DNA from: Mycteria americana | Lineage: Eukaryota > Chordata > Aves > Ciconiiformes > Ciconiidae | Direction of reading: 5' to 3' | Length of the DNA stretch: 64,000 nt | NCBI RefSeq assembly: GCF_035582795.1 | Contig: NC_134370.1 | Location: forward strand, 31,855,501 to 31,919,500 | Shown: in pieces, positions 47,901-58,490 of the stretch | How positions within the stretch are numbered: position 1 is the first letter of the stretch | Layout: each line of letters begins with the position of its first letter | The notes under the pieces: model-generated | Databases searched by the model: none | What the model was told of the DNA's origin: nothing | What the model saw: only the letters and a program-made list of their open reading frames with translations | Position numbers and translations under genes: made by a program

Positions 47901-50900
47901 AGAGTCCGTGCATAAAATGGGAGTTCCTGTTTTTATCTCTGTAGGTTTAGCTTTTCTTCGCAGATTTATCTCTAAGGTGATGCCCCAGGCCGACCTTCAT
48001 TTATAATGTTGGAAGGATATCACAGAATACAGTGCTTCTAGTTTAGTCTCTCCTTCGTTACACTCATTGACCAAAACCAGCTGCTCCATCTTTATCTCCT
48101 CATTTGTACAGCATCACTCACTGTAGTTTGTGCCATCAGAAAGTTCAGATAACTGTGGAACAAGGAAGAGGAATTTGCAGATCTTTTGATAGGACCTCGC
48201 GGAGAAAAAAAACGCACATATTTGCAACAGACTTATTTCTTAGGACCAATAACTCAGCACGAGTTAAAAAAACCACCCCTACTGCACAGCATTATCATTT
48301 ATGCAATGTTGTATGCTAGTGCAGTACCATAAGCAAAGTAAATTCTCCAGACAAGATGTTCTTTCCCTAAGAAACCTGCAATGCAGAAGCCTGTCTCCAC
48401 ATCAGTTACACTACACATGAAATTGCCCTGCGGTGCCTTGCTAAACTGTAGTAGTTTCTGCTTCTAAAACATTTTCACAGATGTATTACATCTCAATTGC
48501 AGATCCCAATTTTATTCTGGTGCCAGGAAATCAAACTGAAGGACGGGAAGAAGAGGAGTTCTCAAACCACAGTATGTCTTTGAAGTTATTTTGCTCGCCA
48601 TTCTTTTAGCTCTCAAGTCACAGATCAGAAAAAAAAGATGTTTTTTAACTGTAATTTTAACATGATAAGCTATGGACAATATCTCTAGTGAAAGCACTAT
48701 TTGGGAAAGCTTTTACACGACTACATTTATTGGCATAAATGAGGGCTTTTGGTATAACACTACATGAATGCTCTAGACAAAGCATCCAAAAGTTTCAAAA
48801 GTTGTATGCTGGCTGGGCATCAGCGATACCTAGTGAGAATGCCAGCTGGTACAAAGTGTTAAACCTTTCAATGGCATGGATGTTGCTCAAGCTCTAAGCC
48901 CTTGCTCTGCTAAGTGGCTTCACAGCAAAGCACACCATGCTCAGAAGTCTTAGCAGGAAAACAATCTATTCCAAATACTGTTTTAGAGCAGCTACCCAGT
49001 AGCTTTGAGATTAGTATTATGAGGTACTGTAGATTCATATCTCAGGCACTCTATCCTACCAATCTTAAGTATCCAAGAAGGACCTTTTCTTACCCTCTGG
49101 GGAAATGGTGTGGCTTGCAGTGCTATCAAGTACCTTCCAGCAACTGGCTTTAGGGTAGTATTGCAGCCCTGAAAGAGTCTCGTCTTTACATTATGGTCTC
49201 AGCACTGAATGAATAAGCAGTTGCTTCACAGGACTTAAGTTTATAAAACATTAGGTTGAAAGGTCAAAGGTAACCCTGGAGGGTAAGAGGTCCCCAGGAT
49301 GGCACAGTTGGGATGTACCAGTTTCTGCAACTCTCAGTGTACACTTTGAAATCTACAGCTCAAATTAGCAGGTATTTATTTAGAGTAACATCAGTTAAAG
49401 GGCCCCTCAGGGAGAGTCAGCTACGACGCTTGCACCCTATGCTTCTCATTCCTTAGTGAAACACCTCAATTGCCCTTTCATCCTGTCCCTTTATTCTGGG
49501 TTGTTAAACCTTGCTTTCCTTTCAGTCAATTGGCTTGAAAGCAGTTATTATTCCAGAACATTTTTATGGCACGGGGAGATTGTAAATGAAGAGCGTTTTA
49601 CTGCCATCATGGCTAGCATGGCTGAAGTTCTTCTGTTAATATTTAAATATATTAGGTTTTCATCATTGTTGAAAAAACTCTTTGCAAAGAAACCGCGAGC
49701 TTAGGTGCTATAAATCAACAAACCCCCTAAATGTCAGTGCAAAAGTTTCAGAGCAAAAATGACAGAGGTGTTCTCAGAGGTCTTGTAGGAATACCTGTTG
49801 CCTGGTCGCTGCACTCCGTTGCATGACTTTGTTTTTTTAATCTTGTGATTAGTGTCAACATCTGTGGATTCAAGAGAAATGTTGGAAGTCATTCAAAATC
49901 ATGAGGCATTACTGGATGATCTTCAAAGTGATATTCATCAAGCAGTCAGCAACTTAGGTGACTTACAGAGAATATTTGAAAACAACGGTACAAGCATGGT
50001 GTTAGAAGTGAACCAGAGCAATTCAGGTGAGAGGTCTGACGCAGAATTATCAGCCTGCCAATAGGCCCCGTAAAACCACGCAGAAAAGAAACAAAAACTG
50101 AAAACAAAAATACCCTGATATTCCTTGGTCTGCGGGTTGTTTCTAAAGAGAGCAAAAATGGATGCAATTCCAATACAAATGAATGAACCAAATTCAAGAG
50201 TAAATTGAAATGGGAAACAAGATGAAAGGCAAGATTCCTTTGCACTTTTCTGGAATTTCAGAATATGCCTTAATCACAGAATAAAGAGGTTGCTTATAGG
50301 TAAAATTTGTTAGCTTACATACTGCTTCTATGGCTTCTTCTCTTCTATGGGGATGTAGAGTTTAGGTTCGGTTTTTGTTCTTTTTTCATACTCATGCTAT
50401 ACACTCGGATGTGCAGAATATCAGACCGGTGTATGTAAAATAAAATAAAAAAAGTAACATTCAACCTTTCTCTGGAACATTAATCCTGCCGTATATAGGA
50501 CTGGGGAAAAAAGAGCTACCAAATTTGACCTACTGATGTGAACCATTAGCTCACAGAAATTTTCTAATGATACAGACTATTGTCCTCGGTGAACTTCAAG
50601 GCACTCAAGTTTGGACATTAAAGTTAGAAATCAAGCCTTAGTATAACTCACACCTAGTACAGACACTTCACAGATTTTTCAAGTTATTTAGTCCTGGCCT
50701 GGAATATTCAGCTGTTAAGATGCTTTATAACTTTGTGAAGTAGAAGCTGCATTGTAGAAAGCATCAGAAAAAACCCAACATTATGAGACAGTCAAATAAG
50801 CAAGAGCCCACCAGCTAAGAACTGTTGTGGAAATGGGCAGTTACAGCCACTTACAAAACTTCTTGTCCAGGGGTTTCAAAATGCAGTATTGTTATGACTT

Positions 50901-53900
50901 AAACGGGGCAGTCAATACATATCTAAGTTACTGTCTGCAGACCCAAAGACACAATGTGCTTCGCAGGAATCTTGATTTAAAATTAGGCTATTTTTGCAAT
51001 TGTCAAAATTTATCATGTGGCCAGATTTTGGGGAGTAAGATGGCAGTTAGTATAGAAAAATACATACTTGAGTTACCCTGGTCAGACTGTGTTCCAAAAG
51101 CAGAATTTAAATTGAATTTAATTATTTTTTTTTTACACTGTGTTAACAGATCTACAGGAAAGGCTTCTGCAGCAAGTTTTGTTTCCCCATGTGGAGAATT
51201 TTCTAAGGAAACATTTTAACCCAATGTGGGCAAGCTTCAACAGAAGCTTACAGAACCTCTCAAACATGGTAAGAAACCTGTCCCACGACGTGGAAGCCAA
51301 CAAGAAAAGCATAGAAAGATTCCAAGAGAGCGCTGTGCCTAAGAAGGAATTCCAGGAGCTGGGAACTAAGTTTGAATCAAAAGTCCAAGAAAACGTAGTG
51401 AAAGTTGATCAGGTGAAAAGAGATATAGAGAACCAATTGCAAATGCAGCAGGCTAGTATTCACTATAATCTCACCGTGATCAAGGCAGATACTGACACAA
51501 AGCTCAAGAAGTTCCATAAGATACAGCAGTCTCATTTCTCAGCTTTGAACAACAGCATAGCAAACATGAAACAAGAGCAAAACAATCTTGAAAATAAATT
51601 TGAGACTTTGAAAAAAAATTTAACAGAACTCTCCTCAAATCATGGTCCCAAAGATGAAAATACCCAGTTAACCATCAGACAAATAAATGACATTCTGGCA
51701 GGGCATGCAAAGCAGCTTAAAGAACTTTACATGGAGTCAGATGTGGCCTTTCAGAATATTGCCGTTTTAGAGAGGTGGTTTAAGGAGTTAAAAAAAAATA
51801 TCTCAAAGTATAGGCCAGAAGATCTTACAATAACTTTAATGGAGAAATCACTTATTATGGAAGAAAACAAAGCAGCAATGGAAAGGCAGATATCAGAGCT
51901 CAACTATACTCTCTCAAATCTTCGGGAAAACTATTCAGACCTGTTGAGGTACATGGAGGACTGTAATTGCCAGAGAGTATCTTCTGACACTGATGTACTG
52001 GAGGAGGATTTAAAGAATATCACTTATTCCCTTGAAGGCACCCAATCAGACTTAAGGGATATGAAGCACTTGGAGTCAGTTTTCAGAGATCTCTTGAGGA
52101 ATGAAATTGAAGAGCTCTCCTCAGCTTTTCCATCTATCCATCAGTCCCTTAATCTCCGTCAAGAAGAAAACAGACAGCTTCAGTCGCAAGCTATGGCTTT
52201 TTCAGAAGACATAGGCTTCTTGAAAAAGAAAGATGAAGAAATTAATCGACACATCAAGTACCTCAACAGTTCTTTTGGCTCTCTTTTGGAAGACGCCATG
52301 CGGCATGAAGCAGCGCTGGAGGCTCTACTGGGAGAAGAATTTATGGAAGTCTTGTTTGAAGAAGATCCTAGTATCCTAATATCATCAGTATTTCAGCTGC
52401 AAGAATCTCTCAGAGATATCTCAGATAAACTCGCAGAACAAAATGTGACTTTAGAATCTCTTATAAAGAGATTTCATCTCTTGGAGAGAGGTCAACGGAA
52501 TAATCATGATGCTCGTACATCTCCTAAGCATCCCAAAGAAGAAACGCAAACATCCTCTACTCTAGAGGAAGTTAGTAGTCAACGCAGCATTGTAGAATAT
52601 ATGGAACCTAACTATGAGGCTGCCAAAGATGACTCCTTGGATAGCTCAGCTTATAATGATATCATGACTTTGAAGAATGATATCAAACACCTGAGCCTAG
52701 CAATCAAGAGGCATGAATCCAGAAGTGACATGAATCTCTGCTGCAATCATACAATAGCAAACGTAATTGAGCCACTCAACGTTTCTGTGGAAATTCTCTC
52801 AGCAGATTTAGCAACCATCAAGCGGAAGCTGGAGGAACATCTGCTGATTTTTAAAAAGCTATTTGGAAGCAATGAAGACTTAGTTGCCTCAAATATAAGT
52901 CTGGATGTTACAAAGATTCAGTCAATGCTGACCAGAAAAGTGAGAAGGCAACAGAAAGGTCAAGACAAGCAAAGAGACAAGAAAAAGCCTGAGAAGCACA
53001 GAGAAAATATGCAAATGATAAGTGGAAGAAATACCGTGCAGACAGAACTTTTGGAAAAAGGTGTGTTCTTTTCTTTTACTTGCTCATGTACAGGTCTAGC
53101 TTCTTTCTGGGCCTTGCTGTCAGTTCCACACACACAGCACATTAGTTGTGAGACCTGTCAGTATCTTGTGGGATGCTGGAGGGAGAAATTCTGACATTAT
53201 TTACATCCTCCCCCTCCATCAAAATAAGCAGTTTGAGAACCAAGCTGATACACTGCTGCACTTTGCTCGAGGCCAATAAAATTACACCCATTATAGCTGC
53301 TGGGAAATTGGCCTTGAACTAATTCAACTTTAGATGTTTAGAACACAAATTTTGTTTGTAGATACTCATGTTAATGTAGCAGCAGTTTTCTCTTTTGAAG
53401 CTGATGGGGAGTCCTAGGCTTCCTGGTCTTGCTTCTTTTTCCTCTGTTACTTGAGTCTGGAAGGAGCGTACTCAAAAGCACCAAATCCTTCCTAACATGG
53501 ACAGATACGTTAAATGAACTGCTGTGATTTGCACAAGTGGGACAGGGAGGACTGACCAGAGAGCACACGCTCTCTCTTATGGCTAAGCTTCAGGAGACAA
53601 GTTTTCAGCTTATACTTCACTGTGACTGGCCAGTTCCCTTTCCCTGTAAACATGTGATGGTTGTAATTACGAGGTGCTTATGGCCACAGCTTTAGCACTG
53701 GCTTTTATGATTTGTAGCCCTTGTTATGGACATAGAACATATGGCAAAAGTCAGCCCTTTCAGGCATCTGTACTGCAAAACTGTAGTTAAGACTGAATAA
53801 GCAGAGAATGTATTTCAAACTAATTTATTCTTAGGACAGCAAAAAAGTGCTCCTTTTTTTTTTTTTCCTGAGTGGTCTCAGCCTTATACTTTTCCAAGAG

Positions 53901-54474
53901 CAGTGGTTCAGGTATTTCCAGGGAACCATTTGATCTTAGCCCAGGCACTCCATTCCAAGCATTCCGCTCTACAAAGGAGCATACAGAGATCAGGCCTGAC
54001 AGGGCTTCATCCTGTCTCCCACTCTGATGATGCTGGGGAGAGAAGAGTGCTCACTGCTAAAATCCTGTTCCTCTTTCTTTTTCAGACTCATTGGTGGCAT
54101 TCCACGTGGGATTCTCCGAAGGAAAGGATAAAGAAAAAACTCTGAGGTTTAATGAAACTTACCTCAATTATGGAAACGGCTTTTTCCCTGAACACGGCTA
54201 CTTTAAAGCACCGCATAAAGGCGTCTACCTGTTTGTCATCTCTGTGGAGTTTAGTTCAGGACCAGCATTAGGACAACTCTCCTTTAGCCGTGGGTACAAA
54301 AAAACTCTCTCAAGTAGTCAGAGGAAAACACCAAACGGAAACACCATGACTACTTTTGCTGTGGCAGAAATGGAGAAGGGGGAGAAAGTATGCTTTGAAT
54401 TGCTGCAGGGCTCTGTAGTGAAACGGAGTCCACCTGGGACAACAATGGGTGGATTCCTAATATTTAAAACTTGA
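32721..54474 (+). CDS. MMRN2: Multimerin-2, complete seven-exon coding region
   Basis: Coding parts are 32721-32998, 45606-45728, 46953-47059, 48503-48571, 49853-50026, 51150-53060 and 54086-54474. They total 3051 nt and encode 1016 residues; human MMRN2 is about 949, from memory. MMRN2 is a secreted extracellular-matrix glycoprotein of endothelium in the EMILIN/multimerin family. It is known to bind VEGF-A and CD93 and to restrain angiogenesis. Domain order here is: signal peptide (about 1-16), His-rich linker, EMI domain (about 93-170) with seven Cys, coiled coil (about 195-870) with many N-glycosylation sequons, basic tract, and C1q domain (888-1016). Blocks such as LMEKSLIMEENK, DCNCQ and GAPDCQK agree with MMRN2 rather than MMRN1. 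All junctions have GT/AG ends and matching phases. The gene is divergent from SNCG. Confidence 0.96.
40379..40470. repeat. 46-bp tandem duplication, two copies
   Basis: Copies at 40379-40424 and 40425-40470 abut directly and differ at one base (gatcgttg against gatcattg). Near-identity suggests a recent duplication. It lies in MMRN2 intron 1. Confidence 0.95.
43547..43601. repeat. A-rich low-complexity tract with CC interruptions
   Basis: Runs of A broken by single C and CC over about 55 bp, in MMRN2 intron 1. It could be the decayed tail of a retroposed sequence, but no body is recognisable beside it. Confidence 0.8.
45456..45510. repeat. Compound A / TA / CA microsatellite
   Basis: A13, T and A9 lead into alternating ta, then ca, then ta dinucleotides. 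It ends about 95 bp before MMRN2 exon 2. Confidence 0.9.
45606..45728 (+). CDS. MMRN2: MMRN2 coding exon 2 (EMI domain, first part)
   Basis: This 123-nt exon follows the acceptor cttccactag and ends AAGATCAT before gtaagt. With the carried bases it begins GNWC and reads through to PDCQKI. It supplies Cys96, Cys110, Cys123 and Cys130 of the EMI domain. The N-W-C start and QQPC..GAPDCQ segment are characteristic of EMILIN/multimerin EMI domains. Confidence 0.96.
45729..46952 (+). other. MMRN2: MMRN2 intron 2
   Basis: The intron starts gtaagt and ends ctccccag. An 11-A run occurs near 46030. Nothing else was recognised. Confidence 0.85.
46953..47059 (+). CDS. MMRN2: MMRN2 coding exon 3 (EMI domain, second part)
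   Basis: This 107-nt exon follows the acceptor ctccccag and ends CAGCGTG before gtaagg. It reads MYRTALKPVYQVKQK and then WKCCPGFIGKDCEQR. It supplies Cys157, Cys158 and Cys166. The WKCCPGF..DC closing motif is diagnostic of the EMI family. Confidence 0.96.
47060..48502 (+). other. MMRN2: MMRN2 intron 3
   Basis: Starts gtaagg and ends caattgcag. A partly self-complementary stretch rich in tagctaat and attagcta lies at about 47220-47280. No repeat element or gene was recognised. Confidence 0.75.
48503..48571 (+). CDS. MMRN2: MMRN2 coding exon 4 (short acidic linker)
   Basis: This 69-nt exon was inferred from the acceptor tctcaattgcag, the donor gtatgt and phase agreement on both sides. It reads DPNFILVPGNQTEGREEEE followed by FSNH. 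It includes an N-glycosylation sequon, NQT, and a four-Glu run. Human MMRN2 has an acidic linker of similar character at this point. Direct splicing of exon 3 to exon 5 would also stay in frame, so this exon could be skipped. Confidence 0.75.
48572..49852 (+). other. MMRN2: MMRN2 intron 4
   Basis: Starts gtatgt and ends ttgtgattag. Nothing else was recognised. Confidence 0.75.
49853..50026 (+). CDS. MMRN2: MMRN2 coding exon 5 (start of coiled coil)
   Basis: This 174-nt exon runs from the acceptor ttgtgattag to the donor gtgaga. It encodes the first coiled-coil segment, with ..LLDDLQSDIHQAVSNLGDL, matching the human LLGDLQNDVHRVADSL block as I recall it. It ends with sequons NGT and NQS. Confidence 0.92.
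50027..51149 (+). other. MMRN2: MMRN2 intron 5
   Basis: Starts gtgaga and ends gtgttaacag, with a T10 tract just upstream of the acceptor. Nothing else was recognised. Confidence 0.85.
51150..53060 (+). CDS. MMRN2: MMRN2 coding exon 6 (large coiled-coil exon)
   Basis: This 1911-nt exon follows the acceptor gtgttaacag and ends GAAAAAG before gtgtgt. It encodes residues 251-887, mostly heptad-like helix. Conserved blocks are VLFPHVENFL, DVEANK, FQELGTKFESKVQEN, LMEKSLIMEENK, EDCNCQ and LEDAMRHEAALEALLGEE. About fourteen N-X-S/T sequons are visible, including NLS twice near the start, NLT, NIS, NYT, NIT and NVT, in line with heavy glycosylation. The last 40 residues are strongly basic (KVRRQQKGQDKQRDKKKPEK). 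A very large single exon here is usual for the EMILIN/multimerin family. Confidence 0.97.
53061..54085 (+). other. MMRN2: MMRN2 intron 6 with in-frame extension and internal AATAAA
   Basis: Starts gtgtgt and ends cttttcag. The exon 6 frame stays open for 44 codons into the intron and stops at 53192-53194. A canonical AATAAA follows at 53275-53280. This layout would permit an intronic polyadenylation product lacking the C1q domain. Confidence 0.8.
54086..54474 (+). CDS. MMRN2: MMRN2 coding exon 7 (C1q domain)
   Basis: This 389-nt exon, stop included, follows the acceptor cttttcag. It encodes the complete globular C1q domain, residues 888-1016, beginning DSLVAFHVGFSEG. Family marks are RFNETYLNYGNGFFPEHG, FKAPHKGVYLF and the closing GGFLIFKT. 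One sequon, NET, lies early in the domain. C1q domains of this family mediate trimer assembly and partner binding. Confidence 0.97.
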
Positions 54475-55430
54475 ATAGTGACATTTTGTTTTATTGATAT
54501 CTTTCCATAGATGCAATGGATCAATTCACTATTGCTTCATCTGTGATGTATTCAATCCTACTGCATGTGTTTAAACATAGCACTACCCTCGATTTGTCTT
54601 CATGCTTCTTTTCTGGAAGTGTTTGGCTTTGATTAGTTGCTTATGAGCAGCAATGGGATTTTCTTTCGTGTGTAAGCTAATGGTTTGGACTCCACACACA
54701 CAGCACACGCATTCCCAAATCCTTCCACTCTGAGAACTGCACCTAATTAGAAAAAACGTTTTGTGGGACTTTCTTCACTTAGAACACAAATAATTTCTCC
54801 TTTCCCTTGGCAAGAGAGTATTCTCCCATGGCAATTACCCCCACCGCTGGCAAGGGAAAGATTTTAGGAAGGACTGTGTATATCAGATCTCGTATTTTGT
54901 GAATAGTAGCGTAAAACCAAGAAGCCAGGACAATTTCACCTTTTAGTTCTCTGTGGACCACGGGCAGTCACAGACTGTCTTGGAAACTTCTGCAACTCAC
55001 TCCAATTCAATGTTTCAGTCTGTGCATAACATGAACACTAGAAGAGATCGATCAAACCCAGTAAGATGCACCCTATGCTAGGATTCGTAAGCAAGGATCT
55101 TAGAAATGGCCTGGTCTTTTTCCTTCTGGGCCTGTGTTGTATTTCAACTACACTGCAAAAATGTAATAGTAATTTAACACTGTTAGGATGAATTACATCT
55201 ACATTTAGACATTAGGAAAATGTCAACAATATTTAAAAAATATTGGTGAAAATGCAGTTTATTTCTAAAGATAATCCTGAAGAATAGCGTGAATTCAGCC
55301 CAGAATTCAGCATTTAGTAAATAGTTTAAAACCAAGCATGCAAGCAAATAAAACTAACAGCAAAAAGGCAAGCTCATTGGTCTGCTGTCATTGTTGAATA
55401 TAAAATAAATTTATAATTAGCGTAAACCAA
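54475..55430 (+). other. MMRN2: MMRN2 3' UTR (extent estimated)
   Basis: This is sequence after the MMRN2 stop codon. The first canonical AATAAA signals on the plus strand are at 55347-55352 and 55404-55409, with another at 55873-55878. The true end is not determined. Confidence 0.5.
55347..55352 (+). terminator. MMRN2: Candidate MMRN2 polyadenylation signal
   Basis: First AATAAA after the stop codon, about 870 bases downstream. A second lies at 55404-55409. Confidence 0.45.
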
Positions 55431-56909
55431 AGAGTAGAATTTCTGAACTGCGGAATTTTGCATTTCCAAAAATCTCAAGATGACCACGTCTGGTCATGTC
55501 CTAAACTTTTCTTCTGTCAATTAACTTCCCCAAAGGCTTTCATTTTAAAGAAGTTCAATTATTGTGACAATTTTCCTTGTCTATCCTAATGCCCTGCAAA
55601 ACAATATTAAAACAATTAAATTTCCAAAATGAAATGCATTTAGAAATGCAAATATTCTCCCAATATTTTTGATGAAAGACGTAAATTCTTATTATGTACT
55701 CTATGCCCTTTTAAGGTAGCATTTTCTAACAGAAATCTATCCAAGGGGTTTTCTCCCCACCCACTTGTATTCTAAGCAACACTAAACTACAAAATTATTA
55801 AAAACACATTGGTACCAATACACATTGCACTTAAGACAACAGTTTGACAAGCAGACAATATGCATCTTTTGAAATAAAGCTACAAAGCAGTTTCAGCTAC
55901 TGACTTGCTGAGAAGATTGTTACTCTCCATCCTGAAAAAATCCAACAAAACAAATGACTAAAAATCATCTCCCATCTACTCCTAGCCAATGCTGATTTTC
56001 ACATGAGATTAACGGGCCAAGTCTCCCCATTTGTCTAGCATGGAGCCACATCTTGCACTGCTCTGTGGCAGGCAGCACAAAGTGCCCGCAAGCTCAGTGT
56101 CATCTTCTGTCCCACAGATTGCTAGAATATCTGAGGGAAGGAAGAGAAGAAAACTTTGAAGAGGTGAAATGTCAAAAAGGAAGAAAAGCAACAAATTGTA
56201 AGATTGGGTTCTTTCAGTACAAAGCTACTATACTAGGGTGACCCAGATGTTTTTAGCAGTGGTCCTCCAATTATGGGCTTTTGTGGTGGCAGCGTTCTGC
56301 AGTGCCAAGCCAAGTGTGCTGCCTAGGTCACGGTAGCTCAAGGAACACCCTGTCTTCAGTGCACACCCATTCTGCAGCTACCAGCTAAGTTCCACAGTTA
56401 AATACAGACAGGGGATATACATGTTTAAAAACACTCCTCTTGTTTTTAAAGCTTTGACAGAAAGCTTCAACTGGAACCAAAACCATACAGCTACGTGGAA
56501 AAGGACGTGGTAGGTAGTAGATAGGATAGCAGTTCATCCAGACAGGACTTTTAAAAGTTTGGCATCCTTATGCTTACCAGAGTTTCCTTTTGTTAAGAAT
56601 AAGCCAGGCAAGTTCAGACAACAGCGATTCCAGAGTGAACACAATGTTAATATAAAGATGTTTTCATATTTGTATTCTTCAAATATGTGCTTAAGTTAGC
56701 CACCTGCATATACAAAGCAGACATGGAACACTGTTCCATGACTGGAACACTGTCATTTTTAGACCATGAAGCAACAAATTAACGAAAGATAACGGGTTAA
56801 AACATTCTATCGGCTGCATAAGCCAGGAAGCCTGACTCGCTTCTCAAGCGACAAGAGAAAAAAAATTACTGAACTACTGGGTTGTGGTGGTGGTGTTTTT
56901 TGGTGGTGG

Positions 56910-56928
56910 TTTTTTTTTTTTTTTTTTT
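56910..56928. repeat. Poly-T run (19) after a GGT-rich stretch
   Basis: A ggtggtggtg-type stretch leads into nineteen T. Confidence 0.9.
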
Positions 56929-57018
56929 AAATGAATACAACGGCTTTTTAATAAACTTCCATCTAAACAACCTCTCAAATAAAAACAAACAATTTGACTA
57001 CTGGTATAAATTTCTTTA

Positions 57019-57038
57019 CCCCCCCCCCCCCCCCCCCC
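57019..57038. repeat. Poly-C run (20)
   Basis: Uninterrupted run of twenty C, followed 30 bases later by G-rich sequence. Confidence 0.9.
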
Positions 57039-57513
57039 AAATATTTGTTTTGTTGTTTGCGGGTTTTTTGGGGGGTGGGTTTATCGATTATTTTGCAAGA
57101 TTAACACAGCCACATCATCATGACCTGCATTTTTAGGCAACAGAATAGAGGAAACCTTTTTAATGAAGAGACAGCAGACTCCAGATTAGGACCTAAAGGA
57201 AAGAAAAATTTCCACAAAAATGGCAAGAGGACAACGATCATTAATTGACAATTTAAAAAAGTAGCTATCGGTTGGCTCAGTGGATTAAGAATAGGGGATT
57301 TTCAAACATGAAAAACAAACTGAAGCTGACCATAAGCATTAGGAAAAGAGAGTTGTGTGTAAGAGTAGACAAGTTGCTTCAGTTTATCTCATAGAGGACC
57401 ACCTAGACTAGCATGCCTGATGGCAGTTTCAGCCAAGCACCAATAGACACAGAAACATGTATGCTCACTCCAAGATATAGATATACATGTATCATCAACC
57501 TGAGCCTCATATT

Positions 57514-57555
57514 AAAAAAAAAAAAGGGGGGGGGGGGGGCAAAAAAAAAAAAAAA
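57514..57555. repeat. A12-G14-C-A15 compound homopolymer
   Basis: Three adjacent homopolymers broken by a single C. Confidence 0.9.
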
Positions 57556-58475
57556 GCTTCCAAATTCTCTTAGTGCTTCCAAAAATCCTGTAACTGCCAA
57601 AAAATGTTGCTGATAGCTCAGGTTTCTGGATTTCCAGATCAAACCACTAAGCTTTATAAAAAGATAAAAAAAGCCGTGCATCTTAATGCCTCCACATAAT
57701 TATTTTGTTACTGAAACTTTTACTGCTTTATGAATGTTGGTATCTTATTGTGCTTTACATTTTAAAATTAAAATCTAATGTTTTTTTTCTTTTCCGTTAC
57801 TAAGATGATCTCCTTTACTCAAAGTGCAAGTACCCATTGTATATCAACAATTTTACTTTCTATAGATCCGTCAATGCCTGAATTCTGTAATCAGATTCAT
57901 CTGAACCCATTTCAGATATCCACATCAAGCCAGTCTCTGAAGTCCATGGTGGTCACCCCTCAAGAACCAGATTCATGAGGAGGTCAACCCACAGCAGTGG
58001 TCCTCATGACTCAGATTCACAGCTGGCATTGACTTACTACATTAACATCAGTGAGAAAGACTGAAGTATTTTGGGGAGAAGAAAAGATAAAGCTGTAGAA
58101 GGGATTAAAGAAATTAATGGAATTAAATCCGATCCTTTATGAAATTAGTGATACTTCTGCAATTTATTTAAAAGCTTGTGATGCAATTCACCAACTACTC
58201 AGTATGGTTTTTGGCTTGCACACAAAATATACATGTGGGTTTTTTAGACATGTCACTGGATACGGCTGTTTCAGTTCTTAAATACTGATACAAGCTCATC
58301 AGTAACACATTTTTATATAGAGGTCAAAAATAATCATACACAAACATTTTGATATTTATTATTTGCAGGCAGTAGAATTTATTTTCATTTGTCAAAACCT
58401 CCCAATTTTTGCAAAAGGCTCTCCGTATCTTTAGGATATAGCACCATCCTGTGGTCATTTCAAGAAGCAACATTT

Positions 58476-58490
58476 GGGGGGGGGGGGGGG
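58476..58490. repeat. Poly-G run (15)
   Basis: Fifteen consecutive G in otherwise AT-rich sequence. Confidence 0.9.
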
